A stretch of DNA of 64,000 nt, taken from Strobilurus pachycystidiatus (Eukaryota; Basidiomycota; Agaricomycetes; Agaricales; Physalacriaceae). How positions within the stretch are numbered: position 1 is the stretch's first letter; every line of letters starts with the position of its first letter. The notes under the pieces were generated by a model. It was not told where the DNA came from, did no database searches, and was given only the letters and a program-made list of their open reading frames with translations. Positions 44,411 through 54,681 of the stretch are shown here, piece by piece. The translations under genes and the position numbers were made by a program. The stretch covers positions 1,922,001 through 1,986,000 of the forward strand of contig JAHLMK010000008.1 of NCBI GenBank assembly GCA_019915135.1. The letters run 5' to 3'.

Positions 44411-46776
44411 TCAATACTGAGAAGCCGTTAACCGAGAGATGGTGAAAACGCCAGCGATGACGACGGCCAGAGCGCCGATACTGGCTGGAAGGAGCAGATC
44501 TCTTGGTATACCCATAATATCGTCCAGCTGGGGTGGCGCCGTTGGCGGAGGCATCTGCTTCATCTTCTCGACCTCCTCGAGTTCGCGCTGAGCGGCAGCC
44601 TGAGCAGCAGCAGCGGCCTGAGCAGTCGCAGCTAATTCTGCAGCCGCCTGTGCCTCACTTTCACCATGATCAGCATCTGCCCAGCCTTTTCCACCCTGCA
44701 CATAGAGCACAACACGGTCAGAGTGCGCCGCGCGAGCAATCTTCACCGCCTCCGATACGTCATGGTCAGACGTGATAAGTACAGTGTCCGCATCGGCGTC
44801 AGTGTACAACAGCTGGAAGTCGATGGGATCCGGACGGACGCTGCCCTCGTGGCCGCTGAAGTCGGTGAAGAAGGGATCAGTCGCAAGTTTGCCAGCGACA
44901 ATTTCGCGAAGATGCTCGACGTTGTCGTGACGCGATTGGAATCGGTGTGTCCTACCACTGGGAGTGCGGAACTTGAACACATACGTTCCGTCGTCGACAG
45001 GTAGAGCAGCAACCGAGGGAACATTGGCTCCCATCTGACGAGAATGATCATCCAAAGCTGATGATGGCTCATCGTCGATGACAGAAGCCGAGTCATTAGG
45101 GTGAACCTCGGATTGAGGCGATAATTGAATGCGCGAGAGGCTGTCCCTCCCGCCACGAGATGCTCCGGCGCGGCTCTCGACGAACTGAGAGTGAGATCCC
45201 GATAAGGCAGATTCATTGTCATCGAAAGAGTCGAAGAAGCGACCCCACATAGGCCCCCCTTCAGCATCCGTTGCGTTGGGATCACCTCCAGTCATAGAGT
45301 TCATCTGTAACATATGTTAAATCGTTGGCCACAAGAGACGCGATATTGATGTTCTGACCTGCTCCAAAGTCGCATATGTCAACTTAAGGACATCCACGAT
45401 GGCCACCAGCCGCCCGTCAGCTTCAACAACGGGAAGATTCAAATAGTGCCCAGCTACAAGACTGTCAAATGTTGTTCACTTGACGATGTATCGACGCACT
45501 GTGCATTTTCTTGAGTGCATCATGGACGCTCAGTTCGGGAGGTGCAGTATCGGGGTGGGGAGTCATGACGCGAACCACGCTACACCGGCCAGCGTCAAGA
45601 CCAGCCGCGATAACCCGCAAGACGACGTCCTTGCTGGTGAAAATACCAGCGATTTTCGGAGGTAGGTTCGGTCCTTGGGCGTGCTCCATGACACAAACCG
45701 CGGTGGTTCGCCGCTCTTTCATGATCTTCGCCACGTCGCGGACGGTAGCCTTGGGGCCGACAGTGGCAGGTTGGGTTCTCGAATCCATGACGGTGGTGAG
45801 ATCCGGGAGGGCAGTCTTTTCGCGCAATTTCTCGGCCCATGCCAACATGGCCACAGCCTGTGGGTTGGAGCTGACTGAACCAAGCTCGGACTGAACGCCA
45901 GCCATAGCAGAGAAGAGTTGCTCGGACGCGGCAGAGCTCCTCTCCACTTTGCCAAGTGCTTCATGGAAGACTTTCGTGATGTCAAGGAGACCAACGACAT
46001 TACCATCCTCGTTACAGACCGGCTAGAAGGACGGGTTGAATGATCTGTCGCGTGAATGATGAATGACCCGTACCAGATGCCTAAAGTGACGCGACACCAT
46101 AAGCTGGAGGGCTTCCGTGGCACTGGTCGTAGACTGGGTGACCATTGGGTTCTTGGTCATGATCTGGTGCACGGGAGTCAAATGAGGATCAAGTCCTTCG
46201 GCGGTGACCTGGTCGAAGTGTCAGTGTTATTAAAGGCATGAGTATATTTGCTACGAACTCGATAAGCAAGATCCTTCGCAGTGAAGATACCGCTCAGGCC
46301 CTCATCATCATCAACGACTAGAACACAATCAGTGCGCTTGGCTGCACAGAGCTGGCTGGCCTCGGCGACGGTAATGTTCTCCGGGACGGTAAGGGCGGGC
46401 GTAGGCTTCAACGCAGCGACGGTTCCCTTCTGAGCAGCCTTCTGCTGGTTGCGGCGGCTGCCGCGTTGCTGTGTGGTCGAGATGGTGCGTTTCCGGGCCA
46501 GCTCGGATTCTATTTTCTTGCGAATAGCCTACGCACGTTGAGCACTGGTTCGGAACACGGGCAATGGGAGTACCTCATCGCGCTTGGACTGCTTCTTCCT
46601 CGTTTCGCTGTGGAAACCCGACAGCGACGACATTGACGCGGACGCGGCGGACGAGTGGGTTGGGCGGAGTGGCAGAGGGGACGTGGACCGATCCGAGTTG
46701 GGGAAGGGAACAGGAGAAGAAGGCCCGAAACTGCGCTGCGGGGGAGACGAATGGGATGGCACGGGAATCCTTGACA
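44411..46776 (-). CDS. Four-CBS plus PB1 domain membrane-anchored protein (Mug70-like)
   Basis: CBS domains bind adenine nucleotides and PB1 domains pair with other PB1 or acidic partners. The start at 46776 gives MSRIPVPSHSSPPQRSF and a Ser/Pro/Arg-rich region. Four CBS repeats follow: TPALTVPENITVAEASQLCA with DCVLVVDDDEGLSGIFTAKD, PVHQIMTKNPMVTQSTTSAT with HLPVCNEDGNVVGLLDITK, TVRDVAKIMKERRTTAVCVM with GIFTSKDVVLRVIAAGLDA, and VRVMTPHPDTAPPELSVHDA with DGRLVAIVDVLKLTYATLEQ. The PB1 domain is near residues 520-620 (TYVFKFRTPSGRTHRFQSRH, FQLLYTDADADTVLITSDHD). An Ala/Gln/Glu-rich stretch then ends in a hydrophobic tail (PASIGALAVVIAGVFTISRL), a likely C-terminal membrane anchor. Layout matches fission-yeast Mug70-type proteins. 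Confidence 0.85.
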
Positions 46777-47069
46777 TACCGCAGGTATCGACCTGGTCGA
46801 CGTTCGGCTCGCGTTGAGGCCCCAAACAAGGCTTGACAAATGGAACTTGTTTATATTTCGGCCCAATCAATTGGCCCGTGTTTGGCAGTGGCCTCGGTGC
46901 TCCGAGACCTCTTCTGCCTTGACCTCGTACATACTCAGAATGCCGGCAGCTTGTCCAGAATGCTTGGGTATTCATTAGACACCATTGAGTGCAAAATGTG
47001 TTCGTGGCATCGCTCTTCGTGTTCGGCAGTAATATACAAATGTTTGTCGTCAATCATAATCAAGTCCCA

Positions 47070-47426
47070 CTACTGGACTTTCTTCGTACCAGCGCCGGCG
47101 CCTGCCCTCTTCTGCTGAGTGGTGTAATAATAGTACCCTCCGCCACCAATGACGGCCAAAGCCAAAAAGTTTGCTGAAAGATAATCTGAGCATTGTGTCG
47201 ACTTGCCATAGAGAATGAACGCACCAGTAGCAAAGCCAAGCACGCCTTGGAAAACATCCAGGACAAGTTTCACGAAACTCTGGCCCACTTTGAACACGCT
47301 CCCAATGGTGTTCTGTCCCAAAGCAAGTATTGCTTGGAACACCGCCAGGATAGAGTTGAACAGTCCGAAGACAATGCTCACGACGGCGCTGGTGAATTCT
47401 GAGAATGAGTCTGCAACAGAGGGCAT
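47070..47426 (-). CDS. Small membrane protein with two hydrophobic spans
   Basis: I know this only as a basidiomycete-type small membrane protein. The ATG at 47426 gives MPSVADSFSEFTSAVVSIVF, GLFNSILAVFQAILALGQ and VKLVLDVFQGVLGFAT, then a second span NFLALAVIGGGGYYYYTT and a basic tail, QKRAGAGAGTKKVQ. The frame is open throughout, but a 51-nt stretch (donor GTGCGTTC, acceptor CTTTCAG) looks like an intron: removing it joins GFAT to ANFLALAVIGGG, whereas retaining it puts charged, Cys-containing residues inside the span. About 101 residues when spliced. Role unknown. Confidence 0.6.
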   Translation of the reverse strand: MPSVADSFSEFTSAVVSIVFGLFNSILAVFQAILALGQNTIGSVFKVGQSFVKLVLDVFQGVLGFATGAFILYGKSTQCSDYLSANFLALAVIGGGGYYYYTTQQKRAGAGAGTKKVQ

Positions 47427-47636
47427 GGTTGGTTCGAGTGATGGGTTGAATTGTACAAGATCACAAGAAGAGCCGCTATATAAGTAGTCTAAGACTTGAC
47501 CGCGTCATACGTCGCGCCACCCAGTGGAGTACTACGACTACAATGACGGTGAAATACAAGTTCGTTCCGAGGCACCTGAGCGGATCAAAAGGAAACTAAG
47601 AGTCCGTGCACAGGGTCTTCGATTGTTGCTGTCTCT

Positions 47637-48761
47637 TTATTGAGCAGGGGCGGCGGCAGCAGCGGGCGCGATGTTGCTGCCAGCCCACCTCGTGATCAAC
47701 CCCCTAGCCTGCGTCCAAACGTTGGTAAGGGTGGGGTTGCCTTGCTGCGTTATCAGCGCGTTAATGCGCGCATCGGTGACGGCGAATGCATCACGAGTGA
47801 ACGCGGATTGGTAGTAGCGTTGGCGGAGGAAATGAACAAATACGATGGGCGAAAGGAGGGAGTTCTTGAACACCAGGGCTCCAAGAACGACGCGAACAAG
47901 AATGAGAATCTCTGTGAACGCAACTGCGCGCATGGCGGTGTCGTAGTTGGCTATTGAAAGATGTTAGCGCAGTTTTTGGGTGCATATTTGCATGCATACC
48001 TTTAACCCAAACTTGGAGCTTCTTTGCGTATGGGTGGGGAGTAGGAGGGCCACCAGCAGTAGCGGGTGGACCCGGCGGGAGGAATTGGGACATCAAGGTC
48101 GTGCGCGTAAACGTGAGGGCATGGAACAACGAGAAGATCGTGTATGGGAGTAAAGTGACTTGGGGAAGGTTAGATAAACAAGCAAACGAGGGGAGAGGGA
48201 TGACGCACTGGTGATAGGCTTGGAAGACCACCAGAAAAACGCGAGCAGCAGATATTGGACATTCTGAGGAGAAAAGTAAGACGAGCTATCGAGAGAACAC
48301 AGATAAAGCGCCTGACTTCGTCCATCAACGCCCGCCTGACATATGCGATGTTGGGTTGAGGCGCCTGCGTGGGTATTAGACTAAAAAGTTACGTCATGAC
48401 GTCTGGCACACGCACTCCAAGGGATTTTCTGGGCGAGAAATAGGTTAGAGAGGAGGCAGAAGGACGAAGAGTAGGACACCCACTGGCACACGATAGCATA
48501 GCTGACAAGGGCACCGGTATAGCTAGCTGTTTATTCACAACAGGGCGTCAGGAGTGACTCTCGGAGAGATAGAGCCCGGACGCACTTTTGTACCACCAGG
48601 CAGACACGCTTTTGAAGGTGATCCAGGCGAGGAAGTAGCGCAACGCCGAGACAAGAAGGATGAAATGGCCAGAGGCCCAGAGATAATGCTGAATCGGACG
48701 ACATCGTGAGCAGGTCGGAAAACGGATAGGGCGAGAGAAACGTTACCTGAGTGGTAGCCAT
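47637..48761 (-). CDS. POM33: POM33/TMEM33-family ER-nuclear pore membrane protein
   Basis: Pom33 and its relatives (TMEM33) are ER and nuclear-pore-associated membrane proteins. The start at 48761 gives MATTQ, then HYLWASGHFILLVSALRYFL, AWITFKSVSAWWYKTSYTGA, LVSYAIVCQKSLGAPQPNIA, YVRRALMDE and NVQYLLLAFFWWSSKPIT. Later segments are LLPYTIFSLFHALTFTRTTL, YAKKLQVWVK, YDTAMRAVAFTEILILVRVV and FVHFLRQRYYQSAFT, ending in an Ala/Pro tail at 47637. Four hydrophobic spans match the family. The KSLG segment needs a 13-nt exon (48416-48428) with GT-AG introns on both sides. The tail is Pro/Ala-rich and probably cytosolic. Confidence 0.85.
48416..48428 (-). other. 13-nt microexon in POM33
   Basis: The upstream exon ends AIVC plus CA. 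Minus-strand CGCCCAG|AAAATCCCTTGGA|GTGCGT supplies CA-A AAA TCC CTT GGA (QKSLG), and the next exon begins GCG CCT CAA CCC (APQPN). Without it the family motif YKSLGxPQPN is lost. Confidence 0.75.
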
Positions 48762-49080
48762 TGACGGCCTTTGCAGAAGAAGATAGTGAGAAGAGTCTAT
48801 GAACGCTTGCAGATGGTTGTGGGAGCTGCGAACGTGCGAACTTGAACGTCTCAACGTGGACGATGACGTACTCGCATCACGTGACGTCATCTTACGATTG
48901 GCTGCCGGACTGGTGTTGGGCGGGTACCTCGGCGCTGGACAAAAGGCTAAGCGGAGGCTGCGGAGCAGCAAGGGCGTCGATGACTTCAAACTTGAAGCCT
49001 GAGGACCAATGATTATGCTGCAGATAACACTGCAACTGTCATGACATAGCTACATACACCGCAAGACACGTCCCAGAAGA
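48762..49080. other. Intergenic, nothing recognised
   Basis: 319 bp between the POM33 start and the HAS1 stop, tandem on the minus strand. It contains the POM33 promoter and the HAS1 3' end. Confidence 0.45.
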
Positions 49081-50985
49081 CTAGCGACTCCATTGCCCCG
49101 TAGCAGCCATTTTCTGGCGTTCTTTGCCCTTTTTGTACACCTCCTTGTCGACCTTCTTCTTCCCAAGAGTCTCTATCCTCCGTTGCTTGCCAACATCGCG
49201 ACCTCTGTCTTCACGCTCCACCACATTGTCCAAGGGCCCGTCTGCATCGGCATCACCGCCTTCTTCCTCCAAGTCGTCTTCGTCGCGAGGCCGTTTTCTG
49301 CTGCCAGACGTAACGCTCTTCCCTCCACCAATGTTGACGTTGACTCTTGGAGGTACCGAAAAGCCAAACGCCTTGCCAACCTTCGCCAGATCGAGCGCGT
49401 TCACGTCGAAGATTTTCTTCAGCGAATACGACGCGTACGACTGAAGGTAGGCCCTGAAACCGTCCTTGGCGGACTGATGCAGGAAGTAGTTCTTCTGCAG
49501 AAGCTTTTCGAGCTAGAGTTCATGGATCAGATGTGGTTTCATACAAGTCCCGAAAGGTGTGGCTTACTTGACTCTGGACGTTCTTTATCCGGTCAGCCGG
49601 GAAGCTAAATTCGTTCAAGGGAACCTTTGCTTCCTTGAGGTAGCGAAGGAATCCAAGTTCGCTCTCGAGCAAGAACAGAAGACTTTTGCCCACTTTACCC
49701 GCACGAGCAGTTCGCCCGACACGATGAATGTACTCGCGAGGATCATCAGGAGGGTCGAATTGGATGATCCAATCGACGCGCGGGATATCCAATCCACGGG
49801 CGGCGACGTTTGTGGAGAGCAGAATACCAGACTCGGCATTGATGAACTCGAAGAAAGTATTCGTCCGCTTTTGTTGTTTTTGTTTTCCCTATACAAAAGT
49901 CAGGAAGGAGGAGAAGAAGCAGAGTATAGAGAACGCACATGTAGGTCAAGCACGGGGACATCGATGTAATTGAGCAACTCAGCGTGATATTTGACGGAAT
50001 CGCAACTGGAGAAGAAGACAATAATCTTTTTCTTGCGGTATTTGCTGAGGAAGGTGAAGAGGAGGAGGAACCGTCGGTCCGAAGGACATACGACGTATCC
50101 CTGCGTTAACGTCGTGACTGTGCTTGTGATTTCCTCCTTGTCGACATCCACCTGCACTGGACCAGGTCGAAGTGATATCCTAGCCAAGTCCTGCACTTTG
50201 GTCGTCTGTGTTGCCGAGAACAGCATAGATTGCCGGTCCTCTGGGTCGATGCATGAGAACTCAGGACAGTCCAATATGGAACTTGAACGCACCATTGGGC
50301 AACAATTTTATGATCTTCTTCATCTGCTCTTCGAACCCAACCTCCAAAATCCGATCAGCCTCGTCAATAACCAGGGCTTTCACGTTACGGTACACGAATC
50401 CCTTGGTGCTCTTCATATTGATCAGTCGAAATTCGAAAGAGCGCAGACTGGCACATACCTCCAAGTGATCCCACAGTCTTCCTGGGGTCGCAACCAGAAG
50501 ATTTACACCCTTCACCAGCTTATCCGCCTCCGCTCTTCGGTTCGCGCCGCCCATGATGATACCGAATGTTTGGGAATGATGTGCCATGAGATCCTTTGCT
50601 ACACCGAAGATTTGTAATGCAAGCTCTCGTGTGGGGGTGAGGATGATAATTCCAGTGCCTGCAGAGCGAGGGTTAATTTAGTGGTCCATGTCCAGCAGTC
50701 ATCAGCACACGCACCATTCTGAGGCTTGAATTTTAGTCGGTGGAGGAGTTCGATCGCAGGAATGAGGAAGGCGAGCGTCTTGCCAGACCCAGTGCGTGCA
50801 GCGCCCAGTAGGTCCTTGCCGGCAAGAAGTAGCGGTATTGATTTTGCTTGAACGTTTGTCATGGTATCAAATCCCATCTCCCCAAGTGCCTGCATTGTTT
50901 GCGGGGACAGGTCGAGGGAGGAGAAAGGTGGTCGTTCGGGAACATTCTGTGCCGTCGACGTCGAGGCCTCTGGTTCGGTGGCCAT
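49081..50985 (-). CDS. HAS1: ATP-dependent RNA helicase HAS1 (DDX18), ribosome biogenesis
   Basis: HAS1 is a nucleolar DEAD-box helicase needed for both 40S and 60S maturation. The start at 50985 gives [21 protein letters not shown]-motif [20 protein letters not shown] precedes motif [14 protein letters not shown], Ia [10 protein letters not shown] and TPGR ([12 protein letters not shown]), motif II as VIDEADRIL and motif [12 protein letters not shown]. The second domain has [20 protein letters not shown], the motif V region [20 protein letters not shown] and motif [12 protein letters not shown]. The C-terminal DUF4217-like part reads [35 protein letters not shown], and a basic tail ends GQWSR at 49081. 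The intron pattern is ordinary. It shares a 167-bp divergent interval with the second Pth2 paralogue. Confidence 0.95.
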
Positions 50986-51152
50986 GGTTTTCTGTGCTCG
51001 AAGAGTCCCTGTTGCGGTTGGCTTGACAGGTAGACAACCTAGGGGAGTCAAACGCAGAATTGATGCAGAGAGTAGAAAATAAAGAAGAAAGTGATCGGGT
51101 GGAAATTGCCGAAACGGGCTGCTTCCAACTTTCACGATCGCTGTTGGACCTG

Positions 51153-51991
51153 ATGGAAACCGTATATTTGACTGCTCTCGGAGCCATCTCTGCGTCGTTG
51201 GGACTCTATCTTGGCTCTCGTTCCAAAAGAGAACAATCAACTCTCGATGTTTCGCCGGACCCCTACGAAACGGATTCTGATATTCAAGATATCGCAGACG
51301 GAGACTTGTCTTCCATTACAGCCGGACTTTTCGAGCCATGCAAACTCGTCTGTAGCCCCCATTCTGTTGATTGCCTTCTTGAGTCTGATCAGATCCCCGT
51401 GACAAGACATTGGTTGTACGGACAGACGTCAAAATGAGTGCAGCGGATATAGCAACAGAGTTCGTTCTTCGCCGCATTTTACGCGTTTACTGATATTGGC
51501 TGTTCTCACAGATGCGGGTGAAGACGCCTATATTTGTCTATTTCATATGCTCAACTACCCAGAACTGCGACACTCGCTTGTTATAAAGCGCTATCAAAAA
51601 GCAATCCGAAAGTACGACCATCTCGGCTTGGGGAATCCTCACTCATGAATACCAGCTGTTGTCCCATTGGGAGAGAACTGGGTACTATTGATCGTGCGAT
51701 TGCATCCTGCCACTGACACTATTGTGACTTGTCAAGGCAGGCCAAGATAGCGCTCAAAGGGAAAACCGAGAATCAGCTGCTTGAATTGGAGGCCATTGCG
51801 AAAAGTCTGAATCTTTGTGCTCGCTCTGTCAAAAATGCGTGAGTCTCTGTGGCAAATAACCAGACGCAGCGTTTCACTCTCTCAGTAGCGCAATCACTCA
51901 GGGAAAGGATGGCGACAGAACGGTACTTGCTATTGGACCGGCGCCGGTCCCAATCGTCAATGAAGTTACGGGGAAGCTGCGTTTACTTTAA
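51153..51991 (+). CDS. Degenerate Pth2 paralogue 2, probable pseudo-enzyme
   Basis: This copy keeps the Pth2 layout but not the active site. The ATG at 51153 opens [20 protein letters not shown], a membrane anchor, and an acidic linker follows ([11 protein letters not shown]). The core reads [94 protein letters not shown] and [11 protein letters not shown], stop 51989-51991. Against paralogue 1, the conserved GK becomes AD, Q becomes E, the motif His becomes Thr, and the Asp of IQDA becomes Asn. The Lys and Asp that the family uses in catalysis are therefore missing. Exon structure, including a 6-nt exon (51512-51517) and a 26-nt exon, is the same as in paralogue 1. An upstream in-frame ATG at 51060 would add 31 residues before the anchor. 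Confidence 0.8.
51512..51517 (+). other. 6-nt microexon in Pth2 paralogue 2
   Basis: TCACAG|ATGCGG|GTGAAG gives GA-A TGC GG-A ACT (Glu-Cys-Gly-Thr) between ADIAT and ATLACYK. It is in the same codon positions and phases as the microexon of paralogue 1. Flanking introns are 52 nt (51460-51511) and 45 nt (51518-51562). Confidence 0.82.
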
Positions 51992-52165
51992 TCTTACCAA
52001 TTGAGAAACCTCGATCAGCAAAGAAATGAACCACTCAAAATGTGTGATACAGGCTAATAGTACATGTGCTTTGGTGATAGTACAAGTGCGCAGATTCCCG
52101 TCTGATACGATTTTGGAGGAACCGGCTCTAATCAGTTTACACCACCGAGGATTACTAGACGAAGA

Positions 52166-52573
52166 TCAGCGACGCCGACTCGGGGGATTGGAGACCGTAC
52201 CGGGTAGGAGACTCAGTCCGGTTTCACCACTGTTGTCTGACGGGACGCCACCGCTCATGCCGTTTTTGGCGTTGGCGTCGCCTGACGAGGCGTCGCCGCC
52301 GGACGCGCCGTTTTCTACAGCGCAGGTGAGAATATGACCACGCATATAGCGGAAGTTGCGCACGAGAGAGGAGCTCAACCACCGAATAGTGGTCGCCACT
52401 TTGGTTCGACGATCCACCGGCAGCATCCCCGCCCGCCCCGCTGTTGGCTTGGCCGCCGTACTGGGCGCCCATGTTCGTAGCTGGCGCCGAGCCTTCGACG
52501 TGACGTGGGATGCTCGCGGAATGGGCGACGGTCGCGAAGAGGAACAGGTAGAGGGCGATGATGGCAGAGTACA
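52166..52573 (-). CDS. Small secreted Gly/Asn/Ser-rich protein
   Basis: No known family. The ATG at 52573 gives MYSAIIALYLFLFATVAHSA, a clear signal peptide, probably cut near AHSA-SIPRH. The mature part is low-complexity: GAQYGGQANSGAGGDAAGGS, then (after a 77-nt intron opening in SSNQK and closing at CTGTAG) NGASGGDASSGDANAKNGMS, GGVPSDNSGETGLSLLPG and NPPSRRR, with a stop at 52166. About 107 residues, no cysteines. This type is common among secreted proteins of Agaricomycetes; it could act at the cell wall or outside the cell, but no function can be claimed. The intron was chosen by phase; another donor would break the low-complexity frame. Confidence 0.6.
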   Translation of the reverse strand, partial: CTLPSSPSTCSSSRPSPIPRASHVTSKARRQLRTWAPSTAAKPTAGRAGMLPVDRRTKVATTIRWLSSSLVRNFRYMRGHILTCAVENGASGGDASSGDANAKNGMSGGVPSDNSGETGLSLLPGTVSNPPSRRR

Positions 52574-54681
52574 TGGTTGGTTGTCTGGGGATAGAAGATA
52601 GGATCTGCAGTGAAAATCCTGTTAGGCGAGGTGCAGAGGACGATGGAAGACTACTCACAAGGCGACGAAACCAGTCGTAGATGTGGTTAGAGTGAAAGAG
52701 TGGTTGGAGGGCCTTCCGGCCACTTTGGCTTCTTTTATAGTCGCGCCACCGTCAATTGCCGGGAAGAAGGCGCGGGGTTTGAACTTGACGAAATCGCGAC
52801 TCGCGATTTCGCTTATCACTTTATGGGGCCTATTACTAGGAGGATATCTAATCCATCTACAAAGGGTCGTGTGTTGAACCCCGCAGAACGTAACAAAGTG
52901 GGCGGGCAGGATGCTGCAGGATGGAAAGGCGGGATAGAAAGGATGACAATTGCGCCGCCACATCATCTGCAATCTGAATGAGCCGATCCTCTTTCACTGG
53001 GACGGCGATAGGTGTATGAGCTTTGCGTGGTTGTTCAACCGGAAGCTGCGTAGGGCTTGCTGATGGGTGAGTGGGCACAACACCGGAACATTCGTTGAGG
53101 GCATGCCGGTTGTCAGCGATGAAGCAGTTTTGTAAATGAAGCAGTTTTGTAAGAGAGACAAATGTCGTCGAGGAAGTGTGCAGTCAATGGCGCGCTTCGA
53201 ATTCTCTATGCGAAGATTTGACAAAGACAGAATGCACAAGCCGCAGGCACTGTCAGGTTACTCGATCTCAGATAAGATACAAGTAGACTCCGCATGACAC
53301 CGTCGAAGAGATCATCACCCATCAAACTCAGGCTTCAGGGCAATGTGCCGATTTGGTTGCCACTTGGATCTTACACCTCAATGATTGAAATCTTACAAGT
53401 AGCCGAATCTGTAGAATGCAAGTATCATTGACGGTTCTGTGAAGTATCTATGCGTCTCCTCGTGTCAGCCTCTACCGCGTTGATCTCTAGCGCGTTGCCC
53501 CCCTTGGGCACGCGGCTCATCCGCTTTGCAAAGCTGCTCCTCCTCCCAGGCACGCCCCCCGGCAATGCCTATCCTGATCCCTCATCTGGTACTAGCTTTA
53601 GCAAGATCTGCTTCGGTTTTTGTTAAGCTTGCCTCCCAGGGCACGCACAGGGAACCGATCAACCATCTGTATCCGTCCTTGACCTTGACACTTTGCGCTG
53701 ATCTCAAACGTAAAAAAGTGGCTGTAGGGTGTACCATTCAACGTCTCCGATGCTCGGAAGTCGGGTGTTGGTTTCCTCGACGTGGATCTTGAGCATGTCC
53801 AAGCTCTCTCGCAGCATGGGGCCTATGTAGATAAGGCTTCAATACGCGGTGTGCCCAGTCGAGGACATTCGTGTCAAGAGCGACAACGTTCTGGTGACAG
53901 AATCGATGAACAGTTCAACGATGTACGGAGACCGTGTGTCGACGATGATGTCGTTAAGGCTGGAGGACACGAAAACGATGATCTGGTTGAGGCACTTGTC
54001 GAACGAATAATATTTCACCTTTGCGGCCAATACATGTTGATAGAGTCATCGCCAGAGCCCGATCAAAGCATGTACACTGCCCCGCTACAGTGATCAAAGA
54101 TGTCATCTCCGTGGCGGACAACAGGTCCAGTGGTTCAACGTTGGGAGCGTCCATCGTTGTGACCTTGATATAGTTTCGGTCGTCCTCGTCATCGTTGACC
54201 GTTGAGGGGTTTCGCCTGCCTTGCCAGCGCTCTAGGCCAACAGTACCCTCAGTAGACAGAGAGTGAGGACAGACAACCATGAGAAGGAGACCAGAGGACG
54301 GGAGGCCGCCGTACAGAACGGTACCAGAGGTGAGTAGCCCAGTAGGACTTTGAAGAACAATAAGGAGATTAGATGAGCAAGTCGACACTTGAGAGGGTAG
54401 TCAGAGGAAAAGAGGTCTTCGGGAGGCCAATCGCGTCTCTGGCGTAGATTACGGCCGGATGGCAAGGGGCGTTGTGAACAGGGCAGGGACTCGGAGCACA
54501 GACTCAGAGGAGGGGCAATGACATCGCGACAGTCATGTGACCTACTACAGCCTAGAGTTTCGGAGCGTTACGATCACACCGCGTCAGGCCTAACGAATTA
54601 CTCCAACAGCGAAATGAGTGTATATATACGGTGCACTGTGGCGCTGCGCTCATAAGCATTTCCATCTCAACCACAACTCGC
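52574..54681. other. 2.1-kb region with no convincing gene
   Basis: The first 250 bp are the promoter of the small secreted protein and hold a 23-nt palindrome (annotated). From 53.3 to 54.5 kb several open frames reach 80-145 codons on the minus strand, some with hydrophobic runs (for example LAHLISLLFFKVLLGYS), but they fall in different frames and match nothing known. SYM1's promoter is at the right end, with TATATATA at about 54620. Confidence 0.45.
52789..52811. repeat. Perfect palindrome, 11-bp arms with 1-nt centre
   Basis: CGAAATCGCGA-C-TCGCGATTTCG reads the same on both strands apart from its single central base. It lies 216 bp upstream of the secreted-protein start codon, so it could be a dimer-binding regulatory site. 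Confidence 0.6.

Noticed and set aside
53780..54470. A minus-strand gene with hydrophobic segments
   Set aside because: Readable pieces fall in different frames and cannot be joined at good splice sites into one protein; nothing familiar results.
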